DNA from: Mesorhabditis belari
Lineage: Eukaryota > Nematoda > Chromadorea > Rhabditida > Rhabditidae
DNA: 64,000 bases
NCBI GenBank assembly: GCA_958450365.1
Contig: CAUEEP010000892.1
Span: forward strand, 297,001-361,000
Direction of reading: 5' to 3'
The notes under the pieces are model-generated. The model saw only the letters and a program-made list of their open reading frames with translations, made no database searches and was not told where the DNA came from. A program made the translations under genes and the position numbers. How positions within the stretch are numbered: position 1 is the stretch's first letter; each line of letters starts with the position of its first letter. Below are positions 1 to 10,625 of this stretch, one piece after another.

Positions 1-903
1 AGACAAAAGTCAATTTATTTCACGCGGACGGAAACCATCTTATTGGGCAGCCGACTTGAAAGCGATACACACTCAAGTACATTCGGCCTACGGTGAAATT
101 CAATGGAGGCAACATAATGTGTTGGGGTAAGAGCCTTTTTAGTATTTTGTCACCTGACTTTTTTTCTTTAGGAGCGATGTCACGAACTTCAGTAGGTCCA
201 TTAGTTGACGTCAACTCAACGATGGATGCTGTGGCCTACAAGAACATTATGGAGACTCAAATGCTTCCTTTTGCAACTCAAACCATGCCTCCTGGATGGA
301 TGCTCTACCAGGACAACGACCCGAAACACAAGTCAAGGCTCTTGATGGGAACTGTGGTGACTCTTCAAAATGGTACACGAGCACGACTTCCGGGCTGGTT
401 TGCGGCAAGTCGAGTCAAATCGATCAATCCGCCTCCCTACTCACCGGATATCAATGTTAGCGAGCATCTCTGGTCATTTGTGAAGTCACGACTCAAGGGA
501 AAGAAATTCGATTCGAAGGCTGCCTTATGGGTTCACATTCAACGTCTCTGGGCCACTATCCCCCAAAGTCTTTTGAAGAATCTCGTGGATTCCATGCCGA
601 ATCGACTCAATGAAGTAATAAAAGCAAAAGGAGGACCAACCGAGTATTGATTTTTAAAAATTGTGTTAATTCTTTGCAAATGGGGCATTACTTTTGTGGA
701 GCTAATTTTCAAGTAGCTTATTGTTTTTGTTTTATAATTTAATTTGTATGTAATGTATACGGATAAATCTTATATTCTTGAAAAGTCGAGTCTTATGGGT
801 CGGTAAAAATACCCTCCTCTTTTTCTGAAATGTCGATTTTGCAAGATTTCCTTACAAAACATACTGTTGGATGGCAATGGGGCATTACTTTTGTGGACCA
901 CTG
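1..903 (+). mobile_element. Tc1-like element, 3' part, defective
   Basis: This is the right-hand part of a Tc1-like DNA transposon; its left end lies outside the window. Exon 2 of the transposase runs to the stop at 648-650 and keeps QDNDPKHKSR around the second catalytic Asp. The third acidic position reads in DINVSEHLWSF, where the better copy at 48.6 kb has DLNPIEHLWSF. Upstream exon sequence at 1-115 carries an in-frame TGA after the IGQPT stretch, so this copy is dead. The right terminal inverted repeat is about 225 bp and ends in CCACTG at 903, followed by TA. It is more diverged than the other two copies in the window (36.8 and 48.6 kb). Confidence 0.9.
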
Positions 904-1079
904 TATTTGTACTATTTGTTAAGTGTTTGAATGGTAGCTATTTAGCGAGTCAGCTACGTATCTTTTGTCTAATCAAAGAGCATATAAAAGTATTTAAATC
1001 AAGTGAAAGGACATAGACACAACTCACTCACTCACGGACAAAACTTGCACATTATTCTCTTAGTTTTTATACTTTTTAA

Positions 1080-1594
1080 GATTCGTGGCCAGTGATCTTT
1101 GTAATCGAAATTATCCGTTTAACTCCATCCGGCTGCCTCAATATTTCTTATATGGACAAGGAAGGACAAATATTCTCGACAGAAGAGTAATATCAATAGC
1201 TTTGACAATAATGTAGTTTTTCAGGATAACGGAGTCAATCAGCACACCAATCAATAGATCAAATCCTCACGCCCAAATGATTTGGGTAAGAAGATGGTTT
1301 CGATACTTTTTGCTAACCGTGCCCGTTTGTTCTGAGCATGGTTAAAAGAGTAACGGAAATATTTGGTTAAAATTTGTATTCTTAAATATACAATTAAGTT
1401 ATATCTAAAGAATTTTGCAGATCAAATGGACACCGGTGAATCCACCTGAGAATATTGACGAAGGAGTCTCGCTTCGTGTCTATGTTGAGAAGGTCGAGAA
1501 CAAGCCGAAAACACCAACGGTCTCTCCAGTCAACTCTGATTCCAGAAAATTTTCTTATTACCTCTTACTTGTACTGCTAGGCTTTATAATTTAA
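1080..1594 (+). CDS. Partial gene: 3' exons of a surface protein
   Basis: Three exons can be joined in one frame: about 1081-1168, 1226-1288 and 1422-1594. All have good acceptors (for example TTTTTCAG and TTTTGCAG) and consistent phases. The protein piece contains SNPHAQMIW followed by IKWTPVNPPENIDEG and SLRVYVEKVE, then a Ser/Pro linker and a hydrophobic C-terminus (YYLLLVLLGFII) that suits a GPI-anchor signal or short membrane anchor. The W-x-P-P and alternating hydrophobic pattern is loosely like a reelin-type (reeler) domain, but I would not name it on that. No start codon or signal peptide is visible: upstream sequence soon reaches the Tc1 element ending at 903, so the 5' part is either lost or lies beyond the element. 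Confidence 0.45.
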
Positions 1595-1639
1595 AAATAA
1601 AATTTTCTCGAATTGAAATTGGTTTGCCTCGTGGGGCAA

Positions 1640-2360
1640 TCGGAGTCTTGAAGGTTAGAGCCCCAATTTCTTTAAAGCCTCGTTAACTTGAACCGATTGT
1701 TTTGAATAAGGTTTGGCATCAGCTGTTTCTCCAGGTTTTAGGATTTCGTAGTGCACCAAAGCTTTTGCATTTCCCCAACAACAGAGTATGATCTTCTTTC
1801 CATGAATATCTAGTTTGGGAATCGTTTTCAGCTCTTGATTTGGAGAAAGCGACTAGTTTTTTCGTTTAAACTTCTCAAATCCATCAGAAATCCATCAGAA
1901 GTCAAAATTCTATTAAAAAAAATCCTTTGACTTATACTTTTGGAGTAAGAATGAGCTCACACTTACACAAGCCTTTTGCTTTGGGAGAGTTCATGTCGAG
2001 CCCATTTTCCCGCTCGATTTTTCTTTTCAAGTTGATGCAAATGGTTTTCAATTGCAGTATGGGAAATATTAAATAATTCCACTAACTCTCGAGTAGTGAG
2101 TGTTGGCTCATTTTCGAATTCCACCAACAAATTGACACTTCTTGAGGATGCTTTCCGCGCGGCTCATCCCGGAGACATTGATTGTCGCTTTCGAAACGCT
2201 TTGGAAACGTTGAAACCATGCACGGCATCATCTATCGCTAATATTTTCTTCTCCAAAAACAGAAATAATTTTACGATGCGATTCAGCCGCAGATTTTGTT
2301 TAAAAGCGTAAAGGAATGCAGGCCGAATCAAAAAATTTTCATCTTTCATTTAAGTATCAA
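1640..2360 (-). pseudogene. Mariner-type transposase relic
   Basis: On the minus strand, broken frames give mariner transposase pieces. The helix-turn-helix piece reads EPTLTTRELVELFNISHTAI, then HLHQLEKKNRAGKWARHEL, the usual link to the catalytic domain. Lower down, at about 1650-1850, come GKKIILCCWGNAKALVHYE and LKPGETADAKPYSKQ, matching the mariner VWWD...YELLKPGET region. Stops and frame changes are frequent, so it is an old copy. I see no clear terminal repeats. Confidence 0.7.
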
Positions 2361-2666
2361 AAAAAGAACGAGGAAATTTCGAAAAGAAAAGATTGTTTAT
2401 GTAAAAATATTGTAGTTTGTTTTTATGCCAAAAGCGGAACGAGAGCTCTTTTGAAGTTCAAAAAAAAAAATCATAAAAAAGTAAGCGGAATTTTGAAAGT
2501 TGCAAACCTAATATATGATCATGCCTCCTTCTCCAAGACTACATGTGATGATTTCACAAATTTAAAAATGGGGACAATTTTGATAATAAATAGGGCACTC
2601 AATTGTAATTTGTGAATTAAACAGTCAAGACTAAAAAATTTTTGAATTTGAAAAACTGTTGAGAGA

Positions 2667-2920
2667 TCAGTCGAAGAGTGAGGCGGAACTTGGCTTTTTG
2701 GCAATCGTGGTGCCCGTAGAGTTTTTCTTTACCTAAACCATAATAAAGTTTAACATGTACTCTTCTTTTAGTTTTAGCATTGCAAATTGTCTTCAAATTT
2801 CCAAGTACTCACTTGCGATCCAGTTTTGTTTTTTGATCCTGGCGGGCGTCCTCTCTTTTTTACTTCTTCTCCATTTTCACTGTTGACAGAGCTTGTTGGT
2901 TGACTTTCTTTAACTATTTC
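2667..2920 (-). CDS. AT-hook exons, probable alternative 3' end of the 3.0 kb kinase
   Basis: Two open segments downstream of the kinase stop look like real exons: 2813-2920 (108 nt, phase 0 in and out) and 2667-2732 (66 nt, ending in TGA). Each has an AG acceptor, and the first has a GTGAGT donor. The first encodes a Ser/Glu-rich linker and then KKRGRPPGSKNKTG, a textbook AT-hook with core GRP that binds the minor groove of AT-rich DNA. The second adds a basic Ser/Thr tail. A donor inside the last kinase exon (after 3090) is also in phase 0; joining there would give a 394-residue kinase with an AT-hook instead of the 352-residue form. They could instead be the end of a separate gene. Confidence 0.45.
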
Positions 2921-3041
2921 CTAGAATTTAAAAAGCTCAAAATTTTGATATAATCACGTGCCATTAGTTCTGATCTTAGTGAAGCAAAGTCAAGTGGATT
3001 TGAGTTACCGTGAAACTTTGTCTCCTTTTTGAGTGGTATAC

Positions 3042-4495
3042 CTAAAACTTGGCCTTATGATCGTAAAACTCAATACACAAACTTGTAACTGCTTTCAAGC
3101 CACTATTTGAAGTAGTAGGACTTTTTCTAGAGTGAGCTGCCACTGATTGTGAGGCTGAACTGGTGGGTATGGGTGGAGGAGTGAGGTAACCGCTGCCCTC
3201 AATGTAGACCCGATTCTTTGTCCCATCAAAGCCAATCGGTCTAATCAAGCGGGTTTCTTTTTCATCTTCTTCTGGCTTCATCTTCAATGTAATCGTTTCC
3301 TAACAATTGCAGGTGTCATTTTTTATTTGGATTTGGAATGAAACCTTTTTGGGGAGTAATGCCTTCAACTCGCGTGCATAGGGCCGCTTATTCATGTCAA
3401 ACGCTGTACATCTGAAAAAAAAACAATAATGGCAAGCAGGCAACCAATTGAATTTACAGTAAGACAGTAAAACTAGGAGACAAAATTCTAGTCTAAATCT
3501 GGATAGTGACAGAATTTACTGACTGACCTTTCAACAACTTGTCTGATCTCGTGAGTGCAATCAAAACTTTCCAGGTCGATCAATTGAGTGGCGTTAGGAT
3601 TTATGCTGTAGAGATCTTCTTTTCCATATTTTGAGAAAACTTTTCTAACAATCAGATTTAAGCTTAAACTTTTTGATCAATTAATTTCACCTTCTCTCTA
3701 TCAGCTCCCAAAGCACTAATCCCATGCTGTAAATGTCACTTTTGTGATTGAGCTGAATAGTTACAATGATTAATGTTTCCGAAATGTAAACCTTTATCAC
3801 ATCGGTGGTCCTCGTTTGCTCCGGACTCATATAGCGTCGCGTCCCAACATCGGTAAAAGTTGAGCAAGTTTTTTGGATCTCCTTTATCTCCCCAAAATCA
3901 GCCAATTTCAGCCAGAAGGCCTGGGTCACCAAAACACTGAAATTGATTGTTCGGTATTGTCAGTGATTGTAAATTGTCCAACTTTGCCGGCTTGATATCC
4001 CTATGCACCATGTTTTTTGTTTGCAAGTACTCCAACGCTTTGATCATGTGCTCAGCCCACCAAATCACTGTTTTGATGGAGTAAACAATTTCCGGGCTAT
4101 GAATTACTAAATTTTTGAAATGGGAAAGCATTTTGTCTTACTTACATTCGTAGAGTGATCCCCTTTCACAGTATTCCATCAATATTCCTTCAGTGTAAAC
4201 ACCTCCACCCTCGATCTTTGCTTCTCCAACATATCTCACGATATAATCATTGCGCAATTTTTTCAGCGATGCCGCCTCTTTTGCTAGCTTCTCTCTACCA
4301 GCTCTTGTTGTTGTCGTTATCAATTTTGCAACTGATTTCCTAAAGGTTATAAATTTTAAACGCTGAGAAGCTGTAAATTTTAAACGCTAAGACGCTGACT
4401 CACGGCTGAAATCCTTTGACCAATAAAACAACTCCATTGCCTCCATGTCCAAGTAGAGAGAGATCATTCCAATCGATAATTCGAATTTCCTCCAT
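3042..4495 (-). CDS. Protein kinase, Ser/Thr type, intact
   Basis: Eight exons (4404-4495, 4146-4339, 3983-4106, 3792-3936, 3691-3752, 3528-3644, 3345-3411, 3042-3299) sum to 1059 nt, giving 352 residues with every phase consistent. Visible kinase elements in order: glycine loop LGHGGNGVVLL, the ATP lysine in SVAKLI, an Glu-bearing helix (LAKEAASLKKL), hinge MEYCERGSLYE, catalytic loop HRDIKPAN (its Asn codon is split by intron 3), LADFGE, RYMSPEQ, and SDIYSMGLVLWEL. Lys after the catalytic Asp (HRDIK) points to Ser/Thr specificity. The TKL/STE-like features do not let me place it in a known subfamily. After the kinase fold comes ETRLIRPIGFDGTKNRV, a tail shared with the kinase at 27.6 kb, then a Pro/Ser-rich end. 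See the AT-hook entry for an alternative ending. Confidence 0.85.
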
Positions 4496-5640
4496 TTTCA
4501 GTTTTCAAAACCGCGGAAATGACAGACTCAATCAAGAAAACCAAGATTTTATTTCTTTTCTTTTGTCCTTATCACTCGAAAAAAGCTGCTTTCGAAAAAA
4601 AGAATAGGCATGCTTAGGATCCAGGATTTCTTTCCTTGTTTCTGTGTCTATTTATGAATGAGATTCTTAAAAAACTGAAACTAGTTCTCCCAGAATTACT
4701 TTACCAGAAGTCTAAAGTTTTTTTATTGAAGTAAGCAGAGTTCTGGACTCTTTAAAAAATGGGAAATATGCTTCAGCGACTTTGCTTGCTCCATTAGTTT
4801 ATTCTAAACCGCTTCATTTATTGGATCCTTTTACCTGAAAGATTGAAATCGTGAGCAAAAATGATTTAGCCAACAATTTGTGGTCACAGTTCTTTTTTTC
4901 CTACACTTTCTGATAAGAGTTTTTGGAAACAGGAATGCTTTCTTCGATAGACATTGTTCCATTCATCCTCATCGGCAACAAAACGATTTCATTCAGTCTG
5001 TTAGCTGTAATTTCTTTACGAATATCACCAAATACCGCAATCTGTCATGATCAATATTCCTTCCAAAATAATCTTTGCTCGTTTTTCCCAAAGCTACTAG
5101 ATGAATATCCTTGCTTAAGTTATTAAAACTGCTAACATTTAACTAAAAAATTATTCAATAGCTTATACATAATACTTATACATCCAATAACATCCAATAA
5201 TGATCCAATAACCTATATAACCTGTGTTAACCTTTGAATATCGTTAAAGCCAATTGGACAACAGCTTCAACATTTTGTGAATCAACTCCCTTCGGTTCAT
5301 AATGCTTTTCAGAATATTATCTATGCAACATTTGAACGAAATGAGGTTTAGTTGGAAATTTTAAACATAGAAAACAATGTAGACTTGACAGTTGACAGCA
5401 GTTATTAAAGGAGCCTGTGCCGGCTTCTTAAGGAGTCCGAAATCTAGAGATCTTCGTTCTGCAAAAATTAAAAACAGATTCGAGATCCCCATGGCCGAAA
5501 TAAGATGGACTTGGTCTCGAGTCAAAAGGCCAGCTTGACCCGGTGCTTTTCCCTTGTCAGCTGACCAGTAACCACTGTATCACTGCAAGAACGGATGGAA
5601 ATACTATTCGAAAACTGGCTATCAATATCTGGTATCAATT
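4496..5640. other. Intergenic, no gene recognised
   Basis: AT-rich DNA between the kinase start and the lectin relic. It would hold the kinase promoter. I see no convincing exon, repeat pair or RNA gene; only a short direct repetition around 5180-5205 (TCCAATAACATCCAATAA). Confidence 0.5.
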
Positions 5641-5649
5641 TTTTAGTTT

Positions 5650-5800
5650 CAAAATGCCAACTTATTCAAGGGTGATCAAGGATGATCAACTCAAGGATTC
5701 AAGCTTCAAGGTTGGTACAACTTTCAACGATGGAGAGGCTTATTGTCAATCATTAGGAGCTTAGCTTGTGTTGATTCATAATCCGGCTATCGTTATATAA
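5650..5800 (+). pseudogene. C-type lectin domain fragment
   Basis: The plus strand reads TFNDGEAYCQSLGA, a stop codon, then LVLIHNP. This is the characteristic start of a C-type lectin-like domain (F-x-x-A-x-x-x-C-x-x-x-G-A-x-L-v-x-I-H), with the stop exactly where Asp, His or Gln normally follows GA. Upstream there is only a short hydrophilic stretch, and nothing downstream continues the domain (no WxGL or WxxGxP motifs). It is therefore a decayed fragment. Nematodes carry hundreds of clec genes, so a dead piece is unremarkable. Confidence 0.55.
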
Positions 5801-6717
5801 AGATTCGACTTTGTTTTGTTGTATTGTTCGTAAAAGGCATTGACATTATAATTGGATAAAATTTTGAGCTTTGAGTAATCCCAGTAAAATGGAAAATGCC
5901 GATCGAGTGGAAATGTTTTACATTCTTGAAAATGGGCTTTACTAAATAAATTTGAGAAAGATCCTTCCACTCAATCATCTCAAAAATTATTGGCTTGAAA
6001 TTTTCAAGTGTTTCGTCTCTTTGCAGCAAAGTCTGTGCAAGAAAACTGAAACCGAGGAGACATTTTACTTTTGGTAAAAAGCCAAAATTCTTATTTCCCT
6101 GTAGTGAGCATCATAAATAATGAGTGAAACTTTTTTGCAAGAAGAAATTGTATTGATCAATGTCTATCGAGAATGTTGAGTTGATTGAGAAAAATGAAAA
6201 CTCTTTGTTGTTCATCGTGAAAGACTCTTGTTTTATCTCAATATCTATCCATTTGCCGTCAAGTATATACAAATCAAAACCAGCATTGTAACGACAATCA
6301 ACATTATCGAATCTTCTACAAAATGATCAAGCATCAGATCAGATCAGATCAGAGATCTTCTACAAAATCAGGAAATGGTTTCTGAAGCAAAGCAAGAAGA
6401 AAATGAGTTCGCTTGGAGCATTTTCAAGGCTTCGTTTGAATGAATGTGGTTTAGGATTGTGAGTTTGAGTTTGGGGAAATTGTGAATTGGGGAAAAGATA
6501 AAGGGTAACAAGTTGAAAAATGGGAATGCACAAAAAGGAAATGGAAAAAACTATCAGTTTGTTTTGAAAACACCTAAAATACGGACAAAAGGATTATCGT
6601 CGCTACATAGCAATGTTGTGCAAAGGGGTGAAGTGTAAATCTAGTGAAAGCACGTCATTCGTTTGTGAGTAAGCGATTAGATTTAATTGTTTAAAAATAT
6701 AAATCTTTATTGCATTT
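5801..6717. other. Intergenic, unassigned
   Basis: Contains two overlapping minus-strand open frames (about 5776-6029) with no recognisable motif, and a short tandem run of GATCA units near 6332-6352. An AATAAA-type signal on the minus strand (TTTATT at 6706-6711) serves the CUB-like gene just to the right. Confidence 0.4.
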
Positions 6718-9700
6718 TCAAAAGGAACACAGACAAAGCAAGATTGACACAAAGATCTGTAGTTGATGAACTCCTTTCAATGTTGTGGAGCGACCAGCTA
6801 TAGTGGTGGTTGTAGTGGTATTTGTTATTGGTGTTGTTGCAGTAGTATTTGTACTTAGTGTTGTTGTTGTGGGCATGTCAAAAACTTGAGTGCTGAAATG
6901 GAGCAAAAAGTTCGAGAGTGTGCTGCTTCCAGGCGTGAATTTAATCTAAATGTGTTCATTTGATATTGTTGAATGTTCAGTGCTTTCCCTTGAAACTGAA
7001 AAATTTGCTTTCCCACTTGAGTCATGCTCAAAAATTGTACAAGTTCTTGACTAATTTGGCAAAAATAGGGATGAATTTGGAACTGAATAGGCTTTTCTTT
7101 AAAGGAATATAACAAAATGTATTTAAAACTAGTTGACTCACTACTTTCTTGAATATTTTTGAAATAAAGTACTTTATTTTTACAATTGCAATCCTTGTAG
7201 CTAAAAAAGTTCACTAATGAGCAAGAAAACAAAGGTGGGATTAGGGTAAAATGGAATTCTCCATACTTACTTGGAATGATTTCGCATTTCGGCTGTCGGT
7301 GTAGTTTGTTGTTGATGAATTGAAGCTAAATTTTAACATTTAAATAAAGAGCCAGACTAATTTTTATCCACTCACATATATCCAACTTTATCATCGTACC
7401 AAAGACTAAATTGAGGCGATCCCGGAGCATAAAAGTAATTGTCAACGGTGATCGTAAATTGGGCTGTCCGATTACCGAATACTAAAATCAAGTTACTCCA
7501 ACAAAATGTGAGATAAAACTTTGTGTGCTGAGCGCATATTTGAGATCGATATCCATCCCACTATTCCCTCCACCGTCCATCGCTCCCGGATAGTTTCGAC
7601 TCATGACGAAGCCGGTTCGAGGCACGGAGTTGATCGTGATCGGGCGTGATCCATTATAGACTAAAATGATAAGTATTAGTTTAGGCGGCTTGTATTCTTG
7701 AGTTACTCTATTGAAATGCTTCAAATTGCCGGATACTTGAATAGCAAAACTGTTCTTTGGACCAATTTTCGAGCCCAAGCCAAGCCAATTGTTGGCTTTA
7801 GTTTGGTTTGTTTTTGGAGTGGTTCTTCCCTTTCAGCTTTTAGATTAATCTTGGCCAAAGCAGATCACTTACTTCCAGTAAAATCTTCAACATCAATCGA
7901 AAAAGAGCAATTTGGCGGCACATAAACCGTTGCCGCATAGGATGGGATGAACGACAAAAAGGAGAGATTTCCACTGTTGCCAGCACTGAAAAAGTGAATT
8001 GACTTTTCTATTTATTGTGAAATTCTTACTGGAACTGGTTTATGAAATATTTACTGGCACCCGATCGACTTGGAATCCCGCCTTGATACAAAGTGTATTC
8101 ACATCCAGCGCTAACCTAAAGCATGGTAATTATGAAGTAATTAAGAAATACATGTCAAGTAAGAAGTTAAGCTAAATACGGTACCTGGCCCGTTGGCTGA
8201 ATAGCAATTGTTGGTGTTTTCCAAAGGAAGGGCATTGCGGTGAACATAACGAATGATCCATTCCCAGAACTCTGAAAAATGGTGGTAATGGTTTTATCGG
8301 CAAACAAACCATGCTCGAAAAATTGTTTGCCTTGCCATTGTTGATAACAAAAGCCATACCATTGTCCGCGTATTCGTTGAAAGCTCAAATGTTTAGACTT
8401 AATGCCTAACCTTTGAAAAACCTAACACATTTAAGGAAACTACCGTAATTCTTTTATTAAGGACTATAGTGACATCAAAATAGTAGGCACCCTAGTAAGG
8501 AAGTTTTATGAATCAGATTAATGATACTTCTTTTGTGTCCAATCAATAGATCTTGTGCCAAACGCCAAACTCAACCCAGATCTGCCGCAACTCAAGATTT
8601 AAAAGCTCAAAACCTTGAGCTAGCAGGCATCTAATAGCAACGACTATCCAAAATTAAACAGTTGCAGCCAGAATATTGAAAGTTATAAATCATTAAGCAA
8701 TTTACAATTATCTGTGCCAATATCTCTACTATATAAAAATAATCTCTGTCCGTCCGTGCGTGCACTACGGGCGTCTCCTTTGAGTATTTTAAATAACGCT
8801 GAAACACGTGTCTAATGAAATTTCATGTAGTTGTGCCTTTAAAAAAAATTTCAAATCAAAGTAGGTGGTCACTGGCGGGGGTCGAACCCGGGTCGTGTGC
8901 GCTTGAGGCGAGCGCCATGGATGCAATTCGCATGGATGCAATCCTGCGCCATGGATGCAATTCGCATTTTACGCTCAAATCTTCACGGTGCGGTTTTCCA
9001 ACACAAGGAATTCGTTTCTGACAATCATTTTTACGATTTCTAAAGCTGTTCCGCTGGTAACTCTTATAACTTATTGTTCAAAAAATTGCCAACTTTCATT
9101 CGGAAGAATCAGTCGGAAGCTGAGACTGTAGGAGGGAGTAGGCGATTTATCGATCATGTGAAGGCTCCCTTTGAAATTCACAGGATTCCATGAAGCGTTG
9201 AAAGATCTGAAATTGGTAAGATGTTCAAAAATTCAAAAAGAGCAGCTCATATTTTCAAAACTCACTGAATCGTTGTCCCAAACGTGTCCGAAATGACAAA
9301 ACTGGTGTTGTCTTGTGTGTCGTATTCGAACCTCGCCAAGAATTGAATTGTACAATTTGGGCAATCTGTTGGTATGATGGTGATTGGCTGAAAAGACTTG
9401 AGTGTTGAAGTTTAGAACAAAATACCGAATTCATTTTTGTTTGGTACCCGCTAACAATCCAGGATGAATCCATAGCGTTCAAGTAAATTGTTTGCTCACA
9501 ATTCACTGGAAAATAATGTGCAAAATAACATTCACCAATAAGGGACTTTGTGCTGTTTATTCCCCAAAACATCTCGAAAATGTCAATTTGCATTTCAAAG
9601 CTGATTTGCATTGAAACTCCAAGCAAATTGTCTTCATTCTCACAAGAATAGCAAGAATGGTTTAAGAAATAAGCAACAATTGTACCATTCTAAAAGCCCA

Positions 9701-9748
9701 ACCTGCTCCAAAGGATATTAATAAGAAAAATAACAGTTGCCCCAACAT
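6718..9748 (-). CDS. CUB-like secreted protein with mucin tail and GPI-type end
   Basis: A multi-exon minus-strand gene. Exon 1 (9703-9748) starts with the signal peptide MLGQLLFFLLISFGA. Later exons (9426-9631, 9266-9387, about 9095-9206, about 8455-8500, about 8195-8395, then pieces at about 8060-8120, 7870-7985, 7485-7665, 7375-7485, 7270-7325) carry nematode CUB-like motifs: ITIIPTDCPNCTIQF, TIFQSSGNGSFVMF, SRNYPG and FYAPGSPQFSLWYDD. The last exon (6718 to about 6944) is a Thr-rich mucin-like run ending in a hydrophobic tail (LQIFVSILLCLCSF), as for a GPI signal. Such proteins in C. elegans are intestinal or epidermal and often pathogen-responsive; that role here is inference. The exact splice joins between 9.1 and 8.4 kb were not resolved. 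A SINE sits in the intron at 8.7-9.0 kb. Confidence 0.75.
8729..9005 (-). repeat. tRNA-derived SINE
   Basis: On the minus strand a tRNA-like head contains GCATCCATGGCGC and a B-box, GGGTTCGACCCCCG (plus strand at about 8877-8895). It is followed by about 140 bp of body and a tail GGACGGACAGAG then TTATTTTTATATAG at 8729-8755. The same head and tail occur at 28.55-28.82 kb, so this is a repeated family, not a tRNA gene: no matching acceptor stem can be formed. It sits in an intron of the CUB-like gene. Confidence 0.6.
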
Positions 9749-10625
9749 TTCCAGAAATAAAACGGTGAAGGCAGTCTAAAAGAAATGATTTTCCTTATCG
9801 GGTTAGATCAAGCTTTACGTTTTGCAAAACTCTGGGAAGAATTTTTTACAATTTGATTAGTCAAGATCACGCACTTTTATAGGCAGACTGCGTGTAGTTT
9901 TATCAGCAATGAGTCTCGTTTCCGGGGTTTCCACTGCACTAATCTCCTGTCATTTTTACACTAATCACTCACTGAGAGATGATAGTGATGCAAAGTTCAA
10001 AACTGGTGAAAAAGGTGACTAATCGTGATTTGAGGTACAGAATTTTGTAGTACAGACAGTGAAACTTTGAGAAATGGATATGGATCAGGTATCTGAATAT
10101 TGGATTTCCCCGATATCCCTTCGACCTTGCTGTTTGATAACCTTTTTCAGAGGTATTATTTATGTGCAGAAAAGTAGCTCTTTTCTGTGAAATCTTATTT
10201 GATGCTTTGATTTTGAATATCTCTGATTCTTTTGTCCTTCCTCTAAAGATCGTTTGTGTGATAAAAAGCGACGGAGCCCACTTTGTATTCATTTCTCGTT
10301 TGGCTTTGACACACTGAACCAACGATTGATTCTATTTTATGGTATTTTCCCTAGTGATTGCACTATAGTCGGAATAAATATCTAAATAATCATTGCCCCA
10401 TCGGTACGCTCTCACGCGCACTGCACAATATAGTTTATCTCTGGAATCAGAAAATGGACTTTTGAGTCAAGTTCTTTGTCTTTGTCTGCTTAATGTTGAT
10501 ATAGAAAAGTATTTATATCACTTTATTACGGTAAGGGTCAAATTTTGTTTCAATAATTTGAGAAAGAATCTGATGTTTGATTCGTTGTTTGATATTGTTG
10601 CGTTCTCCCGTTTCCCTCCACGGTT
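9749..10625. other. Intergenic between CUB-like and Str genes
   Basis: Both neighbouring genes are on the minus strand, so this holds the CUB-like gene's promoter and the Str gene's 3' end. A minus-strand open frame at 9969-10322 has no motif and no convincing splice partners. Nothing else was seen. Confidence 0.45.

Noticed and set aside
4017..4025. Kinase motif appearing as HRDIKPAK, suggesting a dead kinase
   Set aside because: An intron splits the codon; splicing restores HRDIKPAN in the 3.0 kb kinase, as it does in the 27.6 kb kinase.
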